From the NCBI GenBank assembly GCA_031308135.1, contig JAHLJT010000631.1:211156731-211220730 (forward strand): a stretch of DNA of 64,000 bases, in the 5' to 3' direction. Position numbers and translations under genes: made by a program. Below are positions 1-11,224 of the stretch, one piece after another. The DNA is from Acheta domesticus. Its lineage: Eukaryota; Arthropoda; Insecta; Orthoptera; Gryllidae. Each line of letters starts with the position of its first letter. Within the stretch, counting starts at the first letter, position 1. Under the pieces are notes generated by a model. It was not told the origin of the DNA. It did no database searches and saw only the letters and a program-made list of their open reading frames with translations.

Positions 1-39
<39 letters not shown>
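1..39. repeat. (CCG)n microsatellite at the window edge
   Basis: Thirteen uninterrupted CCG triplets open the window, so the true left end lies outside it. They lead into a GC-rich block. Confidence 0.95.
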
Positions 40-480
40 ATAACAGCCCAGCGCTACGGGACGTTTGCGGGATTGCAGCAGCGCGCTCGATTTTCTAACG
101 TATCTTAGGGGAACATTACCGCGGCCCGTACGCGGGCCTATAATGAGAGGTGGAGGAGCGACGCGGTAACCGGAGGCCGCTGGAGATCTGGGTGTCTGCT
201 GCTACCGGGAACGGACGCCTCCGCTGCCGCCTGGGAATTTTAGAGACAATTGAATGAGTTCTCCGCGAACGCCTCTATCCGATCTAATGGATATTTATTA
301 CGCGCCGGCGAAATGGGCTGCTCTCCGTCTGCTCTCGATATCGGAGGCTCCAGGAGCATTGCGGCGAGCCGTGGCCATAGACTTTAATTGAAAAGTAATT
401 TCGACTGTGCGAGAGCGCTTTCCGTTGCCGGTGAACGGTGGCTTGTGAAAGACCATTTGAGGTCTTTAATAGTTAATTAT
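40..480. other. GC-rich, CpG-dense block
   Basis: Unique GC-rich sequence with many CpGs. It contains embedded AT cores such as TTTAATTGAAAAG near 382 and ACAATTGAATGAG near 247. No repeat, open frame or splice pattern is convincing. It could be a CpG-rich regulatory segment or a first exon, but nothing proves either. Confidence 0.45.
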
Positions 481-1107
481 TTTTGTCAGACGGCAATTGC
501 TGTAAGAGCAGGTTATCTGGTTGGGGATTTGAAAGATTGTTAAGCAGTTTGAGAAATTGTTTTACGACCGAGGAAGGTTTTGCTTGCTACGCGGATCAAC
601 GTATTTGTGTGTTCCATATGAAAGCATACAGATACGTTTGTATTTTTGTAGCCGCTGTAAAATTCAAAAGACACATTTCGTTAGATTTGTACGTTAAATT
701 TATGTTACATATTTTACATTTTAATGAATTCCTGTTCACAGTTTTTAAATGTAAAATAATAAAAATGTCTTCAATATTTTTCAAGAAATTATTTTTTTCT
801 AAATATTCGTATTCTTTCTCATTTTTAATTAAGTTTTTATAAGATCGTACCCAAATGGTCTAGATATTTTTAGTAAATTCAGTTACGTAGAAACAGAATT
901 ATATATTACCAAATACCTTCCATTTGATCAATGAGATTCATGTAAGGAGAAAATTATAATTTTGTTGCATTAAACTTCAACCTTAACTGCTTACGTAATT
1001 TTTTCTTCCTAATTATCTCAAGAGAAAAAACACGTGAGGTTCTGAGATTTACGAAGAATTTACAAGCCGTATAGCGGTGAGTTTAATTGAAAAGTGCAGA
1101 ACGTTGA
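481..1107. other. AT-rich unique sequence, nothing recognised
   Basis: AT-rich DNA. The open frame of about 119 codons starting at 483 is rich in Phe, Lys and Ile and has no recognisable domain, as expected by chance at this composition. Confidence 0.5.
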
Positions 1108-1300
1108 GTGATATTTTCTTCTTGTTATTCCTTCTCCTTTTTCATTTCTTCTTTTCTTTATCTTCTATCTTTCCTCTTTTCTAATTATTTTCTCTTCTTC
1201 TTCTTCTTCTTCTTCTCCTCCTCCTCCTTCTTCTTCTTCTCTTCCGCATCCTTCTTATACTTCCCCTTCATCTTCTTTTTCTATTTTCCGATTTCTCCCT
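1108..1300. repeat. Polypyrimidine tract with (TTC)n core
   Basis: Nearly pure pyrimidine on the + strand for about 190 bp, with (TTC)n and (CTC)n cores around 1192-1245. Such mirror-like homopyrimidine tracts can form triplex DNA. The small Phe/Ser open frame through it is a composition artefact. Confidence 0.8.
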
Positions 1301-2070
1301 TTCGGACTCCTTGGTGACGTCAGAGAGGAAAGATACTCATTATTTCATTTGTGTTGACGTACATTGAAGTAATTCTGCTGTTCAGTAACGAGTTGGCACG
1401 ATAAACATCATAAGACAGTACAGATAATTTTCGAATATTGCAGCAGTAATTGGATCTTACGATACGAATTCATGAACATCATTGGTCAGAACCACACAAT
1501 CAAATTTTTTCGATAAGTTATGCTAGCGCTCTCATTCGCGGGTGTTTTGAAGTTCAAATCCTGTCTTCAGAAATTGAACTGGCTGAAAACGAACACGCAC
1601 TGCAAGATGATTAATTTTAACGTTGAAATTCTCTCGGATACATGCAAATTTGTATAGTTTATTTAATAAATTGTTAAGGTACCTCAACAATGATTAATAA
1701 TTATCTGTATTACTATCCGATAAAATGTGAGTGGACATTCGTTTGGTATGGGTTTGCTGACGAGGGGCGGATAGAAGAATACAGATATTTATCTAACCAG
1801 CGTCCGTGCAAATGACAGGTTTACCTTCTTGGAGACTCTCTGAGACGAAAGAATGAAACTTGCAGATGAAGTGTGCACGATATGCACCAGCAGATAATTT
1901 GTAGAACAAACAAGAGTGGACCGTAAAACGCTTCAAAAGACAGCTCTCGCTCGCGTGCGCGCGATGCTAAATCTCCTGGCATTCAGTTACAACAGTAATG
2001 TTGTTAACTAATATGTTCTACTAATTTCTAATAACTTTAGGGGCATCTGAAGTCCGTACACTGCTAGCAA
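1301..2070. other. AT-rich unique sequence, nothing recognised
   Basis: No repeat unit, inverted repeat or coding signal was found in this stretch. Confidence 0.45.
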
Positions 2071-2074
2071 CGTA

Positions 2075-2512
2075 CATTGTAACGAACTTTGACTCATGTA
2101 ACGAACAGTGAACGAGTATTCACTGGGAGGGGGGGTGAGTGGAAACCGACCGCGGGATGCAGTCGGGCTAAGTCTTCTTAGGTAACGAAAAGTGGAAAAA
2201 GAATAGCTCGGAACGGGAGTGAAGGAAGACTGTCCGTGGGATGCAGTCGGGCTATGAGTTATCACGTAGCCTAAAGTGAAAAAGGGATCAGCTGAGAAGC
2301 GAGGGTGGGGAAAACTGTCCGCGGGATGCACTGGGGATATGCCTTCCCAGGAAACGGACAGTGAAAGGGGATTAGCTGGGGAGCGGGGGTGAGGGAAAAA
2401 TCGATCGCGGGCTGCAGTCGGGATGTGCCTTCTAGGGTAACAACAGTGCAAGCGGATTAGCTGGGAACCAGGGATGAGGAAAACCTGACGGCGGGATGCA
2501 GTCGGGCGATTC
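2075..2512. repeat. Degenerate minisatellite, 84-86 bp unit, about five copies
   Basis: The landmark CGCGGGATGCAGTCGGG, or a close variant, recurs near 2151, 2235, 2320, 2406 and 2490, spaced 84, 85, 86 and 84 bp apart. Each unit also carries GATTAGCTGGGA-like and GTGAGGGAAAA-like blocks. The copies are diverged, so the array is old. The 147-codon minus-strand frame across it (2008-2451) arises from the repeat, and spacings that are not multiples of three argue against a protein. Confidence 0.8.
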
Positions 2513-2810
2513 CCCTCGCGCAGTGGAGCGAGGCCGTCCGCGCGCGGGGCGCCGCACGGAGAATCGCGAAGCGGCTTCGTTAAGCGCCCCTCGACAGATT
2601 TATGCGCTCAATCGCGCGTCTATCTCCATCCAATTGACTGGCGCGGTGCGTCGCCTCGATCGCTCGCCGCGGAAATTCCCCAAATGCCTCTCCGCCTCGC
2701 AACAGCTGGCGGCGGCGTTGCGCTGTTTAAATTGGAGTAAGTTGGCAACAGGGAAATTAATGCGACCTTCCTCCGCGGTGAATGGCGATTGCTGTCGAGA
2801 TCGATGTCTA
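2513..2810. other. GC-rich, CpG-dense patch
   Basis: A short CpG-rich patch directly follows the 85 bp array. Overlapping short frames exist on both strands without a recognisable domain. Confidence 0.4.
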
Positions 2811-4122
2811 AATACATTGGAAATTACGCTATAAAATAGTAGTAAATCTGTTTATACAATGTCTTGTAATGTTAGATTGCGAAAAATTACAAGTGCGAGA
2901 GCGGAAGGGTTCATTTCCGTCTAAGTGGTTGTTCTCAGACGCACTAGAACGAAACAGAATTCTAAAGCCAACATCAAAGTTTCCCCAGTTACAAAATATA
3001 TGGTAAAAACGAAAATAATAAGTCATGTGCTTAACAAGCATCACTCATTGTCCTAATTTTTATCGTACTGATCTATTCTAATTTTAGTCTCTGAACTGTT
3101 AATTTAGCTTTTGTTATTAAAACCATTGCACCATTGAATTTTTGGAGCATAATTCAGAGTGAAATGAAAAATTAGTGTTGCAACAAAATGGCACATATGT
3201 TCTCGGAATATTTGTAACGCTAACCCAAAATTATAATAACAGACTTCACGAAAATTTGACTTTATTTGCAGCATATAAGGTCAAATTTCGATCTGAATTT
3301 AATAGATGAATAAAGTTTTTGCCATAGTTACACCCTAAAGCCTAACAGCTTTAAATTCATCATTCATATCCATGTATGAACAATTTATTAAAAATTCGCA
3401 AGCTACACACGAAAACACTTTTGTCAAATATTGATACCTTTGAAAATAACTTGTTTAACTATTTTTTAATGGCCTTGATTTCACTAAAAAATTATGCGAA
3501 AACAACTCAAATTTTCAAAAAGTTGTTAATGTTATTATTTCAAATTGTAGTATTGGAGAACAGATTTCAAAAAGAAAAAAAGGATCTACAATAAAGTAGT
3601 GGGCGGAGGAAGACGACAAAATGTACTCTTTTGCCATTTTAGGAAATTTAGAATAGTTTAGTTTCAATAAAAATCAGACCAGTTCTACTTTTATAAGCAG
3701 ACTTTATTAGAGTAAACAAATTAAAGAAAAAATTGGAGCTACTTTTGTGAAATATTTGAAAATGTTATTGAACCTTCATGCAATGTACTCACTAAAATTC
3801 AGCGGCAGTCGCAAATTCCAGAGGCCGCAAGGTCAGTCAGATAAATTCGAACTGGGGGACACACGTGGATTGCCGAAAATAACTATTTCGGTATCAATGA
3901 CCTACAAAACGATTTTTCAGACGAAAAAGCAGAGAAAGTAAAAATTTCAATTAATTATAGCCCATGCATTGTATTATTTACGTTTCGAAGTTTGCTTCAA
4001 ATGAGTAGTTATTACGCAAAATACTACATGTATTCAACTACAGTTCCGCCTTCATTTAATTTAGAGTATTTTATGTATAAATGAATATTCTCCTAAACAA
4101 AAAATAAAAATTTTAAAAAACA
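2811..4122. other. AT-rich unique sequence, nothing recognised
   Basis: AT-rich DNA with only short chance frames and no repeat seen. It ends at the hammerhead-like motif. Confidence 0.45.
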
Positions 4123-4163
4123 GATTCTGATGATGAGGGCCAATCATCCTCGAAACGTCGATC
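4123..4163 (+). ncRNA. Hammerhead-like ribozyme motif, Penelope-type (copy 1)
   Basis: The core CTGATGA (4127-4133) and GAAAC (4152-4156) bracket a stem II of GAGG (4135-4138) with CCTC (4148-4151), extendable by one G-U pair and closed by a 7-nt loop. GTC follows immediately (4157-4159), giving the ACGT stem III seen in minimal Penelope-type hammerheads. Stem I pairs GATT (4123-4126) with GATC (4160-4163). T4134 is an unpaired extra base between the core and stem II, which may weaken activity. The same geometry recurs at 53095-53137. No reverse transcriptase is seen nearby, so this would be a terminal-repeat remnant. Activity is unproven. Confidence 0.55.
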
Positions 4164-4660
4164 GACTAAACAGGGTAATAAGTGGCTACAGTTTTTAATA
4201 AAGATTGTTATGTTCTGAATGTTTGCCTCAAAAACCAATGGACCTGACCTTACAATAACCGAAATTATATTATTTATTTACGAAATCAGTGAGGTAAAAC
4301 TAATGAGTAGTCTATGAATTTTTATTTCCCTGCAGTATAAACAACCTATTATTATTAAATGTGTTAAAACATGTGATATTGTTGTAGATCAAAAGGGCCG
4401 CACTGATTCGTACCATGACATTATACATTTGTTTCCTGATAGCGCAATCACAAATCAAATCGTAATATAATTCGCACCAATTTGAATTTAGATTTTTTTC
4501 ACTTGAGAAGAGAGGGTTTCACTGACTCCCAACTTGGGAAGCGAGGAAGAAACCAATCAGCACGGGCGATTGCTGTTGGCTCTTTCGTCCTGGGCATCCC
4601 GATTGCTGCTACTAGTCATCACTGTTCTTCCTCATCCTCATCCTCGCCTTCGCCTCCGCT
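4164..4660. other. AT-rich sequence after the hammerhead motif
   Basis: The first 60-80 bp may still belong to the retroelement remnant. The rest is AT-rich and unrecognised up to the CCG array. Confidence 0.35.
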
Positions 4661-4667
4661 TTCGCCT

Positions 4668-5425
4668 GGCCGCGCCCCCGCCTCCGCCCCCGCCGCCATC
4701 CCCGCCGCCGTCCCCGCCCCCGCCGCCGCCCCCGCCGCCGCCCCCGCCGCCGCCCCCGCCACCGTCCCCGCCGCCGTCCCCGCCGCCGTCCCCGCCGCCG
4801 TCCCCGCCGCCGTCCCCGCCGCCGTCCCCGCCGCCGTCCCCGCCGCCGTCCCCGCCGCCGTCCCCGCCGCCGTCCCCGCCGCCGTCCCCGCCGCCGTCCC
4901 CGCCGCCGTCCCCGCCGCCGTCCCCGCCGCCGTCCCGCCGCCGTCCCCGCCGCCGTCCCCGCCGCCGTCCCCGCCGCCGTCCCCGCCGCCGTCCCCGCCG
5001 CCGTCCCCGCCGCCGTCCCCGCCGCCGTCCCCGCCGCCGTCCCCGCCGCCGTCCTCGCCGCCGTCCCCGCCGCCGTCCCCGCCGCCGTCCCCGCCGCCGT
5101 CCCCGCCGCCGTCCCCGCCGCCGCCCCCGCCGCCGCGGCCCCCGCCGCCGCGGCCCCCGCCGCCGCGGCCCCCGCCGCCGCGGCCCCCGCCGCCGCGGCC
5201 CCCGCCGCCGCGGCCCCCGCCGCCGCGGCCCCCGCCGCCGCGGCCCCCGCCGCCGCGGCCCCCGCCGCCGCGGCCCCCGCCGCCGCGGCCCCCGCCGCCG
5301 CCGCCCCCGCCGCCGCCGGCCTCGCCGCCGCCGCCCTCGCCGCCGCCGCCGCCGCCCTCGCCGCCGCCGCCCTCGCCACCGCCGCCACCGCCGCCACCGC
5401 TGCCACCGCCGCCGCCGCCGCCGTT
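4668..5425. repeat. Compound CCG-rich array: 12 bp units, then 15 bp units
   Basis: From about 4750 to 5115 the unit is the 12-mer CCCCGCCGCCGT, roughly 29 copies, with a one-base phase slip near 4932. From about 5115 to 5300 it changes to the 15-mer CCCCCGCCGCCGCGG, about 11 copies, then degrades to irregular CCG/CCT repeats. The + strand is strongly C-rich, so the minus strand is G-rich and G-quadruplex prone. Frames of 264-362 codons are open on both strands because the units lack stops. They encode Pro/Ser, Arg/Pro or Gly/Ala runs and are not credible genes. Confidence 0.95.
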
Positions 5426-5925
5426 CACATGCCGTTGCGGTGCATGTCCGGCAGCGCTCCATTCCCCTAATCGCGCGGGAACATGCGCTTCGAATGAAGT
5501 CCAATCGAAGCCAGCCCAGTGATAGACACGTTACGTCCAGTCAAGACGTAAATCAGTTCGCTCTGCCCAGAATATGCATAATTGAAAGAGCTGCTCAATG
5601 CGGAACAGCGCCTCTCGGGTAAATAGATCAAAGCAGTAGCGCGCGGAGACAGAATGGCGAACGGGATGCTCCGAAAACGTCCCAAAAGGAAAAGATTGAC
5701 GTTGTGTGACTCCGAATAATCGTGGAGAAAGGAATAAAGAAGTACGAGAGAGAGGGCGGGAAAGATATTCGAACCAAAACAGGCGTAGAAATAGAGGCGA
5801 CCGTAATAAAGGCGATGGAACGAAGGAGAAAAAAAAAGAAACGAGAAGCGAGTGCGCCGGTAGGCTTGGAAAATGAGGCATTGAAAGAGAAGTGTATCGG
5901 TCATGGCTTTCAGAGTGTTCACTCA
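5426..5925. other. Unrecognised sequence with purine-rich part
   Basis: After the CCG array the sequence is mixed. About 5720-5870 is GA-rich on the + strand. No domain is recognisable in any frame. Confidence 0.4.
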
Positions 5926-6600
5926 CTGAACATCGAAATAAAACTACGGCGTAGGAAGGAAAGGAGAGGGCGGGATGGGAGACTCGACGGATCCCGCGAC
6001 AGATTGAGGCTTACAACCCCTTAGAAACAAATGAGAAAAAGGCGAAATTTTCGTTGGCTGAGCTCTTTGAGAGGGCAGATGACGCATGGAAGTGTAAAAA
6101 TAGCTGTGCGAAAAAGCGTTTGTGGTCCAGAGATGTGCACGGTAAATGAATCAGCAGAAGATGTATTGGACGAGAGAAGGTGGAACGAGAAGCAACGCGA
6201 TCAATCGCAAGAGAAAACGAACGATGGAAACAGTTGGGGAGGCGGTGGGGGCGGTGGATGGGAAATGGGAAGGCGTGGAAGGTGGAAGGGGGCGGGAGAA
6301 GCAGCATATGCAGTGCAGGCGGGCGACGCGACGGGCCCCCGAGCAGCCAAAGTCTACCGGATCACACAAGGACTGCTATTGTTGCTTTGTTGGCCGCGAA
6401 GCGCTGCGTCACTCCTTTGTTTTGACAATGGCGCTGCCGGACGGCGACTTTGGGAAGCTGAGTCGAGTCGGAGACGGCGCATTTTTCCTCGTAAAGCGCG
6501 ACGGTCGCGCGGCTGTCGCTTTGAGAGGGCTCGGCGGCTGGCGACCACGCGGATGCCCAGGGATAGCTTCGGGGTTCAATGGAACATCTTCCCTCCTAGA
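5926..6600. other. GC-rich, CpG-dense block
   Basis: Several overlapping open frames (for example 6031-6618 and 6146-6652 on +) exist because GC-rich DNA has few stops. They conflict with each other and show no domain, signal peptide or splice support. It could be regulatory. Confidence 0.4.
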
Positions 6601-6623
6601 TGGCTTTTTCTTCAGTAAGCTTG

Positions 6624-6828
6624 TACTTCGATTTTTTGTAAGTGGCCGATGACATTAAGTCATGGTTACACTTCCCCTTAAAAAAATGAATCTTTTTAAC
6701 AGTGGTGAGCACATTTGTCAGGCCCGTTGAGAAGAACTTTCGCAAATTAATTATTAAGATTCTTTTTATCAGGCAGGAGGTGTAACAATGACCTAATATC
6801 ACCAGCTTTTAAAAAAAAAATCGAAGTA
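6624..6828. mobile_element. MITE with about 55 bp inverted termini and TA duplication
   Basis: The left end CTTCGATTTTTT (from 6626) is matched by its reverse complement ending at 6826. The similarity continues inward for about 55 bp through GTCATGGTTACAC-type sequence with mismatches. TA dinucleotides flank both ends (6624-6625, 6827-6828), the insertion signature of Tc1/mariner-class elements. The element is 201 bp and non-coding. Confidence 0.8.
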
Positions 6829-7123
6829 TACCTCTCAATTACAATTCATCAGAAGTAACTATCATTATCTTACTGTCATTATGTGAGATTATAATAATAT
6901 TTGGATAAGCAGTCCATTTGTAAACTACTTATCTACTTGTGAATAGTGGATATAGGGTTTTCAGAATAACGATTTTCTAGATATGTTTGATTTCTATTTT
7001 CTGTTGCAAAGATTTGATGAACTTCAATTGATCATTACATACATTTTAAAGTCTGGAGTAGTTTTGTGAGATCTCATAATATGCATAAACCCAGTTACTT
7101 TCTATTAGTATAGAACAACCGAA

Positions 7124-7155
7124 CTTCTATCTACGTACTTGTACATAGATAGAAG
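7124..7155. repeat. Short hairpin, 15 bp arms
   Basis: CTTCTATCTACGTAC (7124-7138) and GTACATAGATAGAAG (7141-7155) are inverted copies with one mismatch and a 2 bp spacer. Confidence 0.75.
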
Positions 7156-7189
7156 TAAGCAATGTAAAGGTATTAACCTTAAAAACCCG

Positions 7190-7510
7190 TAAACGAAGTA
7201 GCAAAGGAGATTTTGCGACCCCTGAGCACTGCACGCGCCATGTTCCTTTTCCTCGATGAGAGGATTTGTTTCTTGCACGTCTGTGCTCTAAAGTGCTGCA
7301 GAAAGCGCTCGATGATAAAGTTGTTTGATCGCGTTGAACCTCCGCCTGTCGCGCTTCACTTGTCCGCCAGTTGCGGGCTTCATGCACGAAGCGGCGACGA
7401 CAGCCCCGGGCGACGCGCTCGCCGCCATTGTTAACCAGCGCCCTGTAAACGAGATCGTTTACCTGGTTGTCGCTCTGCCCGCGTCATAATTTGCGAGGAG
7501 CCGCTGCACC
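7190..7510. other. Moderately GC-rich, CpG-containing block
   Basis: A CpG-rich patch with short conflicting frames on both strands and no recognisable product. Confidence 0.35.
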
Positions 7511-7905
7511 TTCAGTCATTGTACTGCCAAGTGGAGAAAAAAAATATAAAGGGAGGTATTATTCCTGAAAGCTTAATTTGATAATTATCAATGCAAATGC
7601 GAATTAAGCTGGAAAGTAAGCATAATTTCTGTTTTCACAGATCTCATTTGTACCTTTTATCCAACATTGATAACGTATAGTTCAAGAGCATTCTTATCAG
7701 TGACTATTTGTATTTATTTATGTACTTTTTGGTTACCGTTCTTTGGTTTTATTCGGGGTTTTCTTATACTACGTTTGTATGAAGTGTAAGGAAGCATGTA
7801 CGATAAATGGCCGTATAATACAGAAAATTACAAAATAATGTAAAATATCGAATTTGTGGAATTTTTATCGTTTTAAGGGTCCTTGATACCGAAAACGTGT
7901 TTTTA
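7511..7905. other. AT-rich unique sequence, nothing recognised
   Basis: No repeat or coding signal seen. Confidence 0.4.
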
Positions 7906-7907
7906 AA

Positions 7908-7975
7908 GTCCGTCCGTCCGTCCATCCGTCCGCCCATCCGTCCGCCCATCCGTCCGCCCGTCCATCTATCTGTCC
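7908..7975. repeat. (GTCC)n microsatellite, degenerate
   Basis: Tetranucleotide GTCC repeated with ATCC, GCCC and ATCT variants over about 68 bp. Confidence 0.9.
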
Positions 7976-8036
7976 TATCTTCGAAACCCGGACTTTGGGA
8001 AGAATTTAAGCATTAGTGAACTAATATAATAATTAC

Positions 8037-8150
8037 TGACGATACGAGTGGTAAAAGTAACATTTCATTTTGCGAGCAGGACACCGGCCGATAGACCGAG
8101 GGGCGGAAATCTACGTGGAAAATAAAATCACTTTTACCACTCGTGTCGTA
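8037..8150. mobile_element. Fold-back element, about 34 bp arms
   Basis: ATACGAGTGGTAAAAGTAAC in the left arm (8037-8071) is repeated inverted in the right arm (8118-8150), which reads CACTTTTACCACTCGTGTCG. The 46 bp spacer contains CGGCCGATAGACCGAGG. The size and symmetry suggest a small palindromic MITE. No clear target duplication was identified. Confidence 0.65.
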
Positions 8151-8463
8151 CACAATTTTTTTGACAGCTTTCAGGCTTTCATTTTATTTTTGTTCAACTA
8201 AACAAATCACTTAATGATACGGTGAAATGAAAGTATTTGGTTTTCTTTGTTGTATTCACAAATTTATCTGGACATTTTGAGCATCGTTTCACTTTCAGCA
8301 CTAGTACTGAAAATTGAACTTTAAGCACGCTACGCATGCTCTGAAAGAGCCACTTTTACTGTCTGTTTAAAAATATTTTTAAAACAAATTACTAATACGT
8401 ACAAGGAGTAGAAGCTCAATTCTATCGTAAAAAAGCACTCTTCGTGTTCATTGCGATAAATAG

Positions 8464-8760
8464 CTACTGCGCATCGCATCGCATCGTATCGCAGTGCATG
8501 TAAGTGGAAACGATCGTTAGAATGCAATTTTCTTTCGGCGGCTCGGCGCGGCGCGGAGGGCGGGCGGCCCGCGTCCTGCCAGTCACCCGCCGCGTGGCGT
8601 CGCTGGCGTCGCAGGGCCTTTGTGCGGCGCCGGAGGCGGCCGGCGGCGGCGCACGTGCGTGCCACTTCGCGCTCTGCGGGACGGGAGGGGACGGGCGGGA
8701 CACTGGCACGCCCTTCGCCATTTCGCACCCCGTTTCCTCAAGATGTCGTTTCAATCTCTT
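8464..8760. other. GC-rich, CpG-dense block
   Basis: It begins with a short GCATC/GTATC tandem (8467-8493) and continues as a CpG-dense patch. Open frames occur on both strands and are not credible. Confidence 0.4.
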
Positions 8761-9890
8761 GCAGAATGCGTTCTGACCTAATAAATATCCATAACTATCC
8801 AAACACGTAAGTAAATGCGTGGTGCTCAATGGTAACCGCATTACCTAAAGATTTTCGCATTCCATATTTTCTGTGTTTTACAGATCTTTCAAACTGCAAG
8901 CAAAAATTAGTAGAAATTGGTAATCTTATATTTTAAGTGAATTAAAAGGTGTTTCCGATTCCAATAACTTCACAACTCTCTCGATTTTTGCAAATCAGGT
9001 GGTGTATTTTCAGGGTTATATTCCGGATTATAATGGTGAGCGAGGTGATGCACTTTTTTGAGCATTACTGTACATGAAACATTTAATGTTTCATGTAATT
9101 CACTTAAGTCTGGAACGTTCTTCTGAACAAGGATTAAGGAAAACGTCGTTTGAAAATGTGTCCAGTCTTTGACAATTGGTGGACACTAGTATTTTTTAAT
9201 ATGTTGCTCCTTAATCTTCAATCTAGGTCACAATGCTGCATGCCCACGTATCAAACACAGGTCTCCAAAAAGACCGACAACCATAATCCCTAGAACTGTC
9301 ATTTGAATTAAAATTCAAACAATCTTCAATCTCGCTTCATTTAACTTAGCACAATGCATATTACGTTCTTCCGTTACTACTTAATAAAAAGCACTGCTGA
9401 TGTCCATTCCAAAAAATCTACAACCGTGTATTTTGTGATTAACCTCCCAGAAGGATAAGGTTTGTCGAACGAGAAGAAATACGTTAAGAAGTATGTAAGT
9501 TGTAAAAATATTAAAAATATTTTCTACAAGGATTTTAAAGATAAATGTGCATCGTACTTGTAATGTGTCCTTGCGACCGCAAGAGGTAATTTTGTTTGCA
9601 TCCTACCCTTTTACCTTCAGTAATTTTTTGTCATGAAAACGTCGAACTCTCAGATCTCGACATTGTAGCTCATTGTTAAACATCGCAATTTGTCACAGAA
9701 CATAAAGTCAAATGATTCTTCTTGTTGAGGGAAACTAATTTGTAACCTTCATCATTATTTAATCATCTTATTATGTTCTGTACGTTGCTTGAAATCGAAT
9801 GAACTGTTTGAATTTGTTTATTAGTAAATTATGTTTGTTACTATCGTCTATTACAGTTGACCGTCAGTCCATGTGGCAATGGTTTCAGCT
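8761..9890. other. AT-rich unique sequence with a small palindrome
   Basis: The only structure seen is the palindrome at 9072-9096. Confidence 0.45.
9072..9096. repeat. Perfect 25 bp palindrome
   Basis: ACATGAAACATT and its exact reverse complement flank a single central T. Confidence 0.9.
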
Positions 9891-10747
9891 TGTACGAGGT
9901 CACGCAACCCCATGCCAACCACACCTGACGCAGTCCCTCCTCCCCCACCACTGCCCCCCGTCCCCCCCCCCCTCGCGCTGTCTCGCTCGAGATGTTCAGC
10001 TCTGTGCAAACTTAGGATTCGGCGACTGTTTACGGACGCCGGGCTGATGAATTTTGAGAAGCGCGGAGATATTGAGAATATCGAATAGTGTTTGAATAGC
10101 TCTTGTCATCGAGCGTTTCGGCTACCGCACGCTGCTGTTGTGATCGATGTATTGATTTCAGCCTCAGACCTCCAAGACGGATACGCTTGAATGCATATCG
10201 TTCTTTGCTTACAAGGAGGAGGAAAAACGAGGTATAGTTGAGACAACATTCTTCAAAGCTCAGTGTCTTTCAAGAGGCCGCTTCCAGTGTTTTCACGTGG
10301 GTTAATCTGAAGCTTTTAGTAATACTCATATTTGTGTTCTCCTTCATCAAGGTGTATTTGTATTGCTAGTGAATCTCAACAACTTCGTTTCCGTCGCTTT
10401 GAATGTTCTTCCAAACAGTTTTCTTTAATATTACTTCTTCACAAATACACTTATTATTTGAATCATTCGTTTTGAACATAAATTAAGTGCTGAACCTACG
10501 TTTTTTAAAATTCTGTCGATACGTAAGTGTTTCACTCAAAAGAAGACGGTCTTATTTCGAGCACAAAGGTTCAATTGCTACCCATATACTCTCCTTCAAA
10601 AAAACTTGTCTGTACAATAACCCCCATATAATTATAGAATTAAAATGACAAACAGTTAAAATAGAGTTAATTGAACAAGATCTCACTCGAGTTCTGAATG
10701 TAATAAAATGCCCAGCAAACTGACTGTCATTGTTCGAAGAAAAAGGA
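9891..10747. other. Mixed sequence with a C-rich tract near 9930-9975
   Basis: A CCTCC/CCCC-rich tract around 9935-9975 is followed by unrecognised AT-rich DNA up to SINE-A. Confidence 0.4.
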
Positions 10748-11078
10748 GATTGATTAGTGATTTCGGGTGCGTGAACGGTTCAGGCCATTGCTCCCGTAAG
10801 TCTAGTGCACATTTTTATTGAGGAAGCTGGTGAGGATATTCTCCCGCTGGAAGGCAAGATTTAGCGCCGACCTACTTGTTGACTTTGCGGGGTTTTCCTC
10901 AATTAGGTATCTCCCACAAGCGGGGCACTACCTCAGCCGGAACAAGTTCACGACTGGTCTCCCGACATGTGTGGTAGTGTAGTGAATGTCAGTGTGTGTG
11001 TGTGTGTGTGTGTGCGTGCGTGTGTATTGAACGGGGAAACCACTAAAAAGGACCGATCAGATTAGCCGGCTGCTAGGT
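10748..11078 (-). mobile_element. SINE-A copy 1, reverse, 5'-truncated
   Basis: Read on the minus strand, it ends in the family's AATCAATC tail (10748 side). It carries the shared body blocks: GCCGGCTGAGGTAGTG-like, GATACCTAATTGAGG-like, and AGTGGTTTCCCCGTTCAATAC near its 5' side. An internal dinucleotide tract, (TG)n on the + strand at 10992-11026, occupies the place of the family's AC region. The tRNA-like head is missing. Confidence 0.8.
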
Positions 11079-11224
11079 TGAAGAAAATGAGTGTCATTCA
11101 ATAAAAAAAGGAAACATGCATAATATTATGTTCTTTCCAGCCTCACATTCTATAACAATTATTTGAAAAGAAAGTGTTGATGAAGCATTAATGGAATGTA
11201 GAGAAACGTAGTGAATTCGTGCAA

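Noticed and set aside
2008..2451. 147-codon minus-strand frame
   Set aside because: Runs across the 85 bp minisatellite whose spacings (84, 85, 86, 84) break reading frame between units.
4482..5622. Proline-rich proteins of 346 and 362 codons through the CCG array
   Set aside because: All readings are pure repeat translations, open in several frames on both strands; phase slips do not preserve any one frame.
11175..11210. TTGATGA...GAAACGTA string
   Set aside because: The invariant first C of the core is T and no stem II forms.
11190..11210. miR-1-like string TGGAATGTAGAGAAACG
   Set aside because: Differs at several positions from the conserved miRNA and no hairpin precursor forms.
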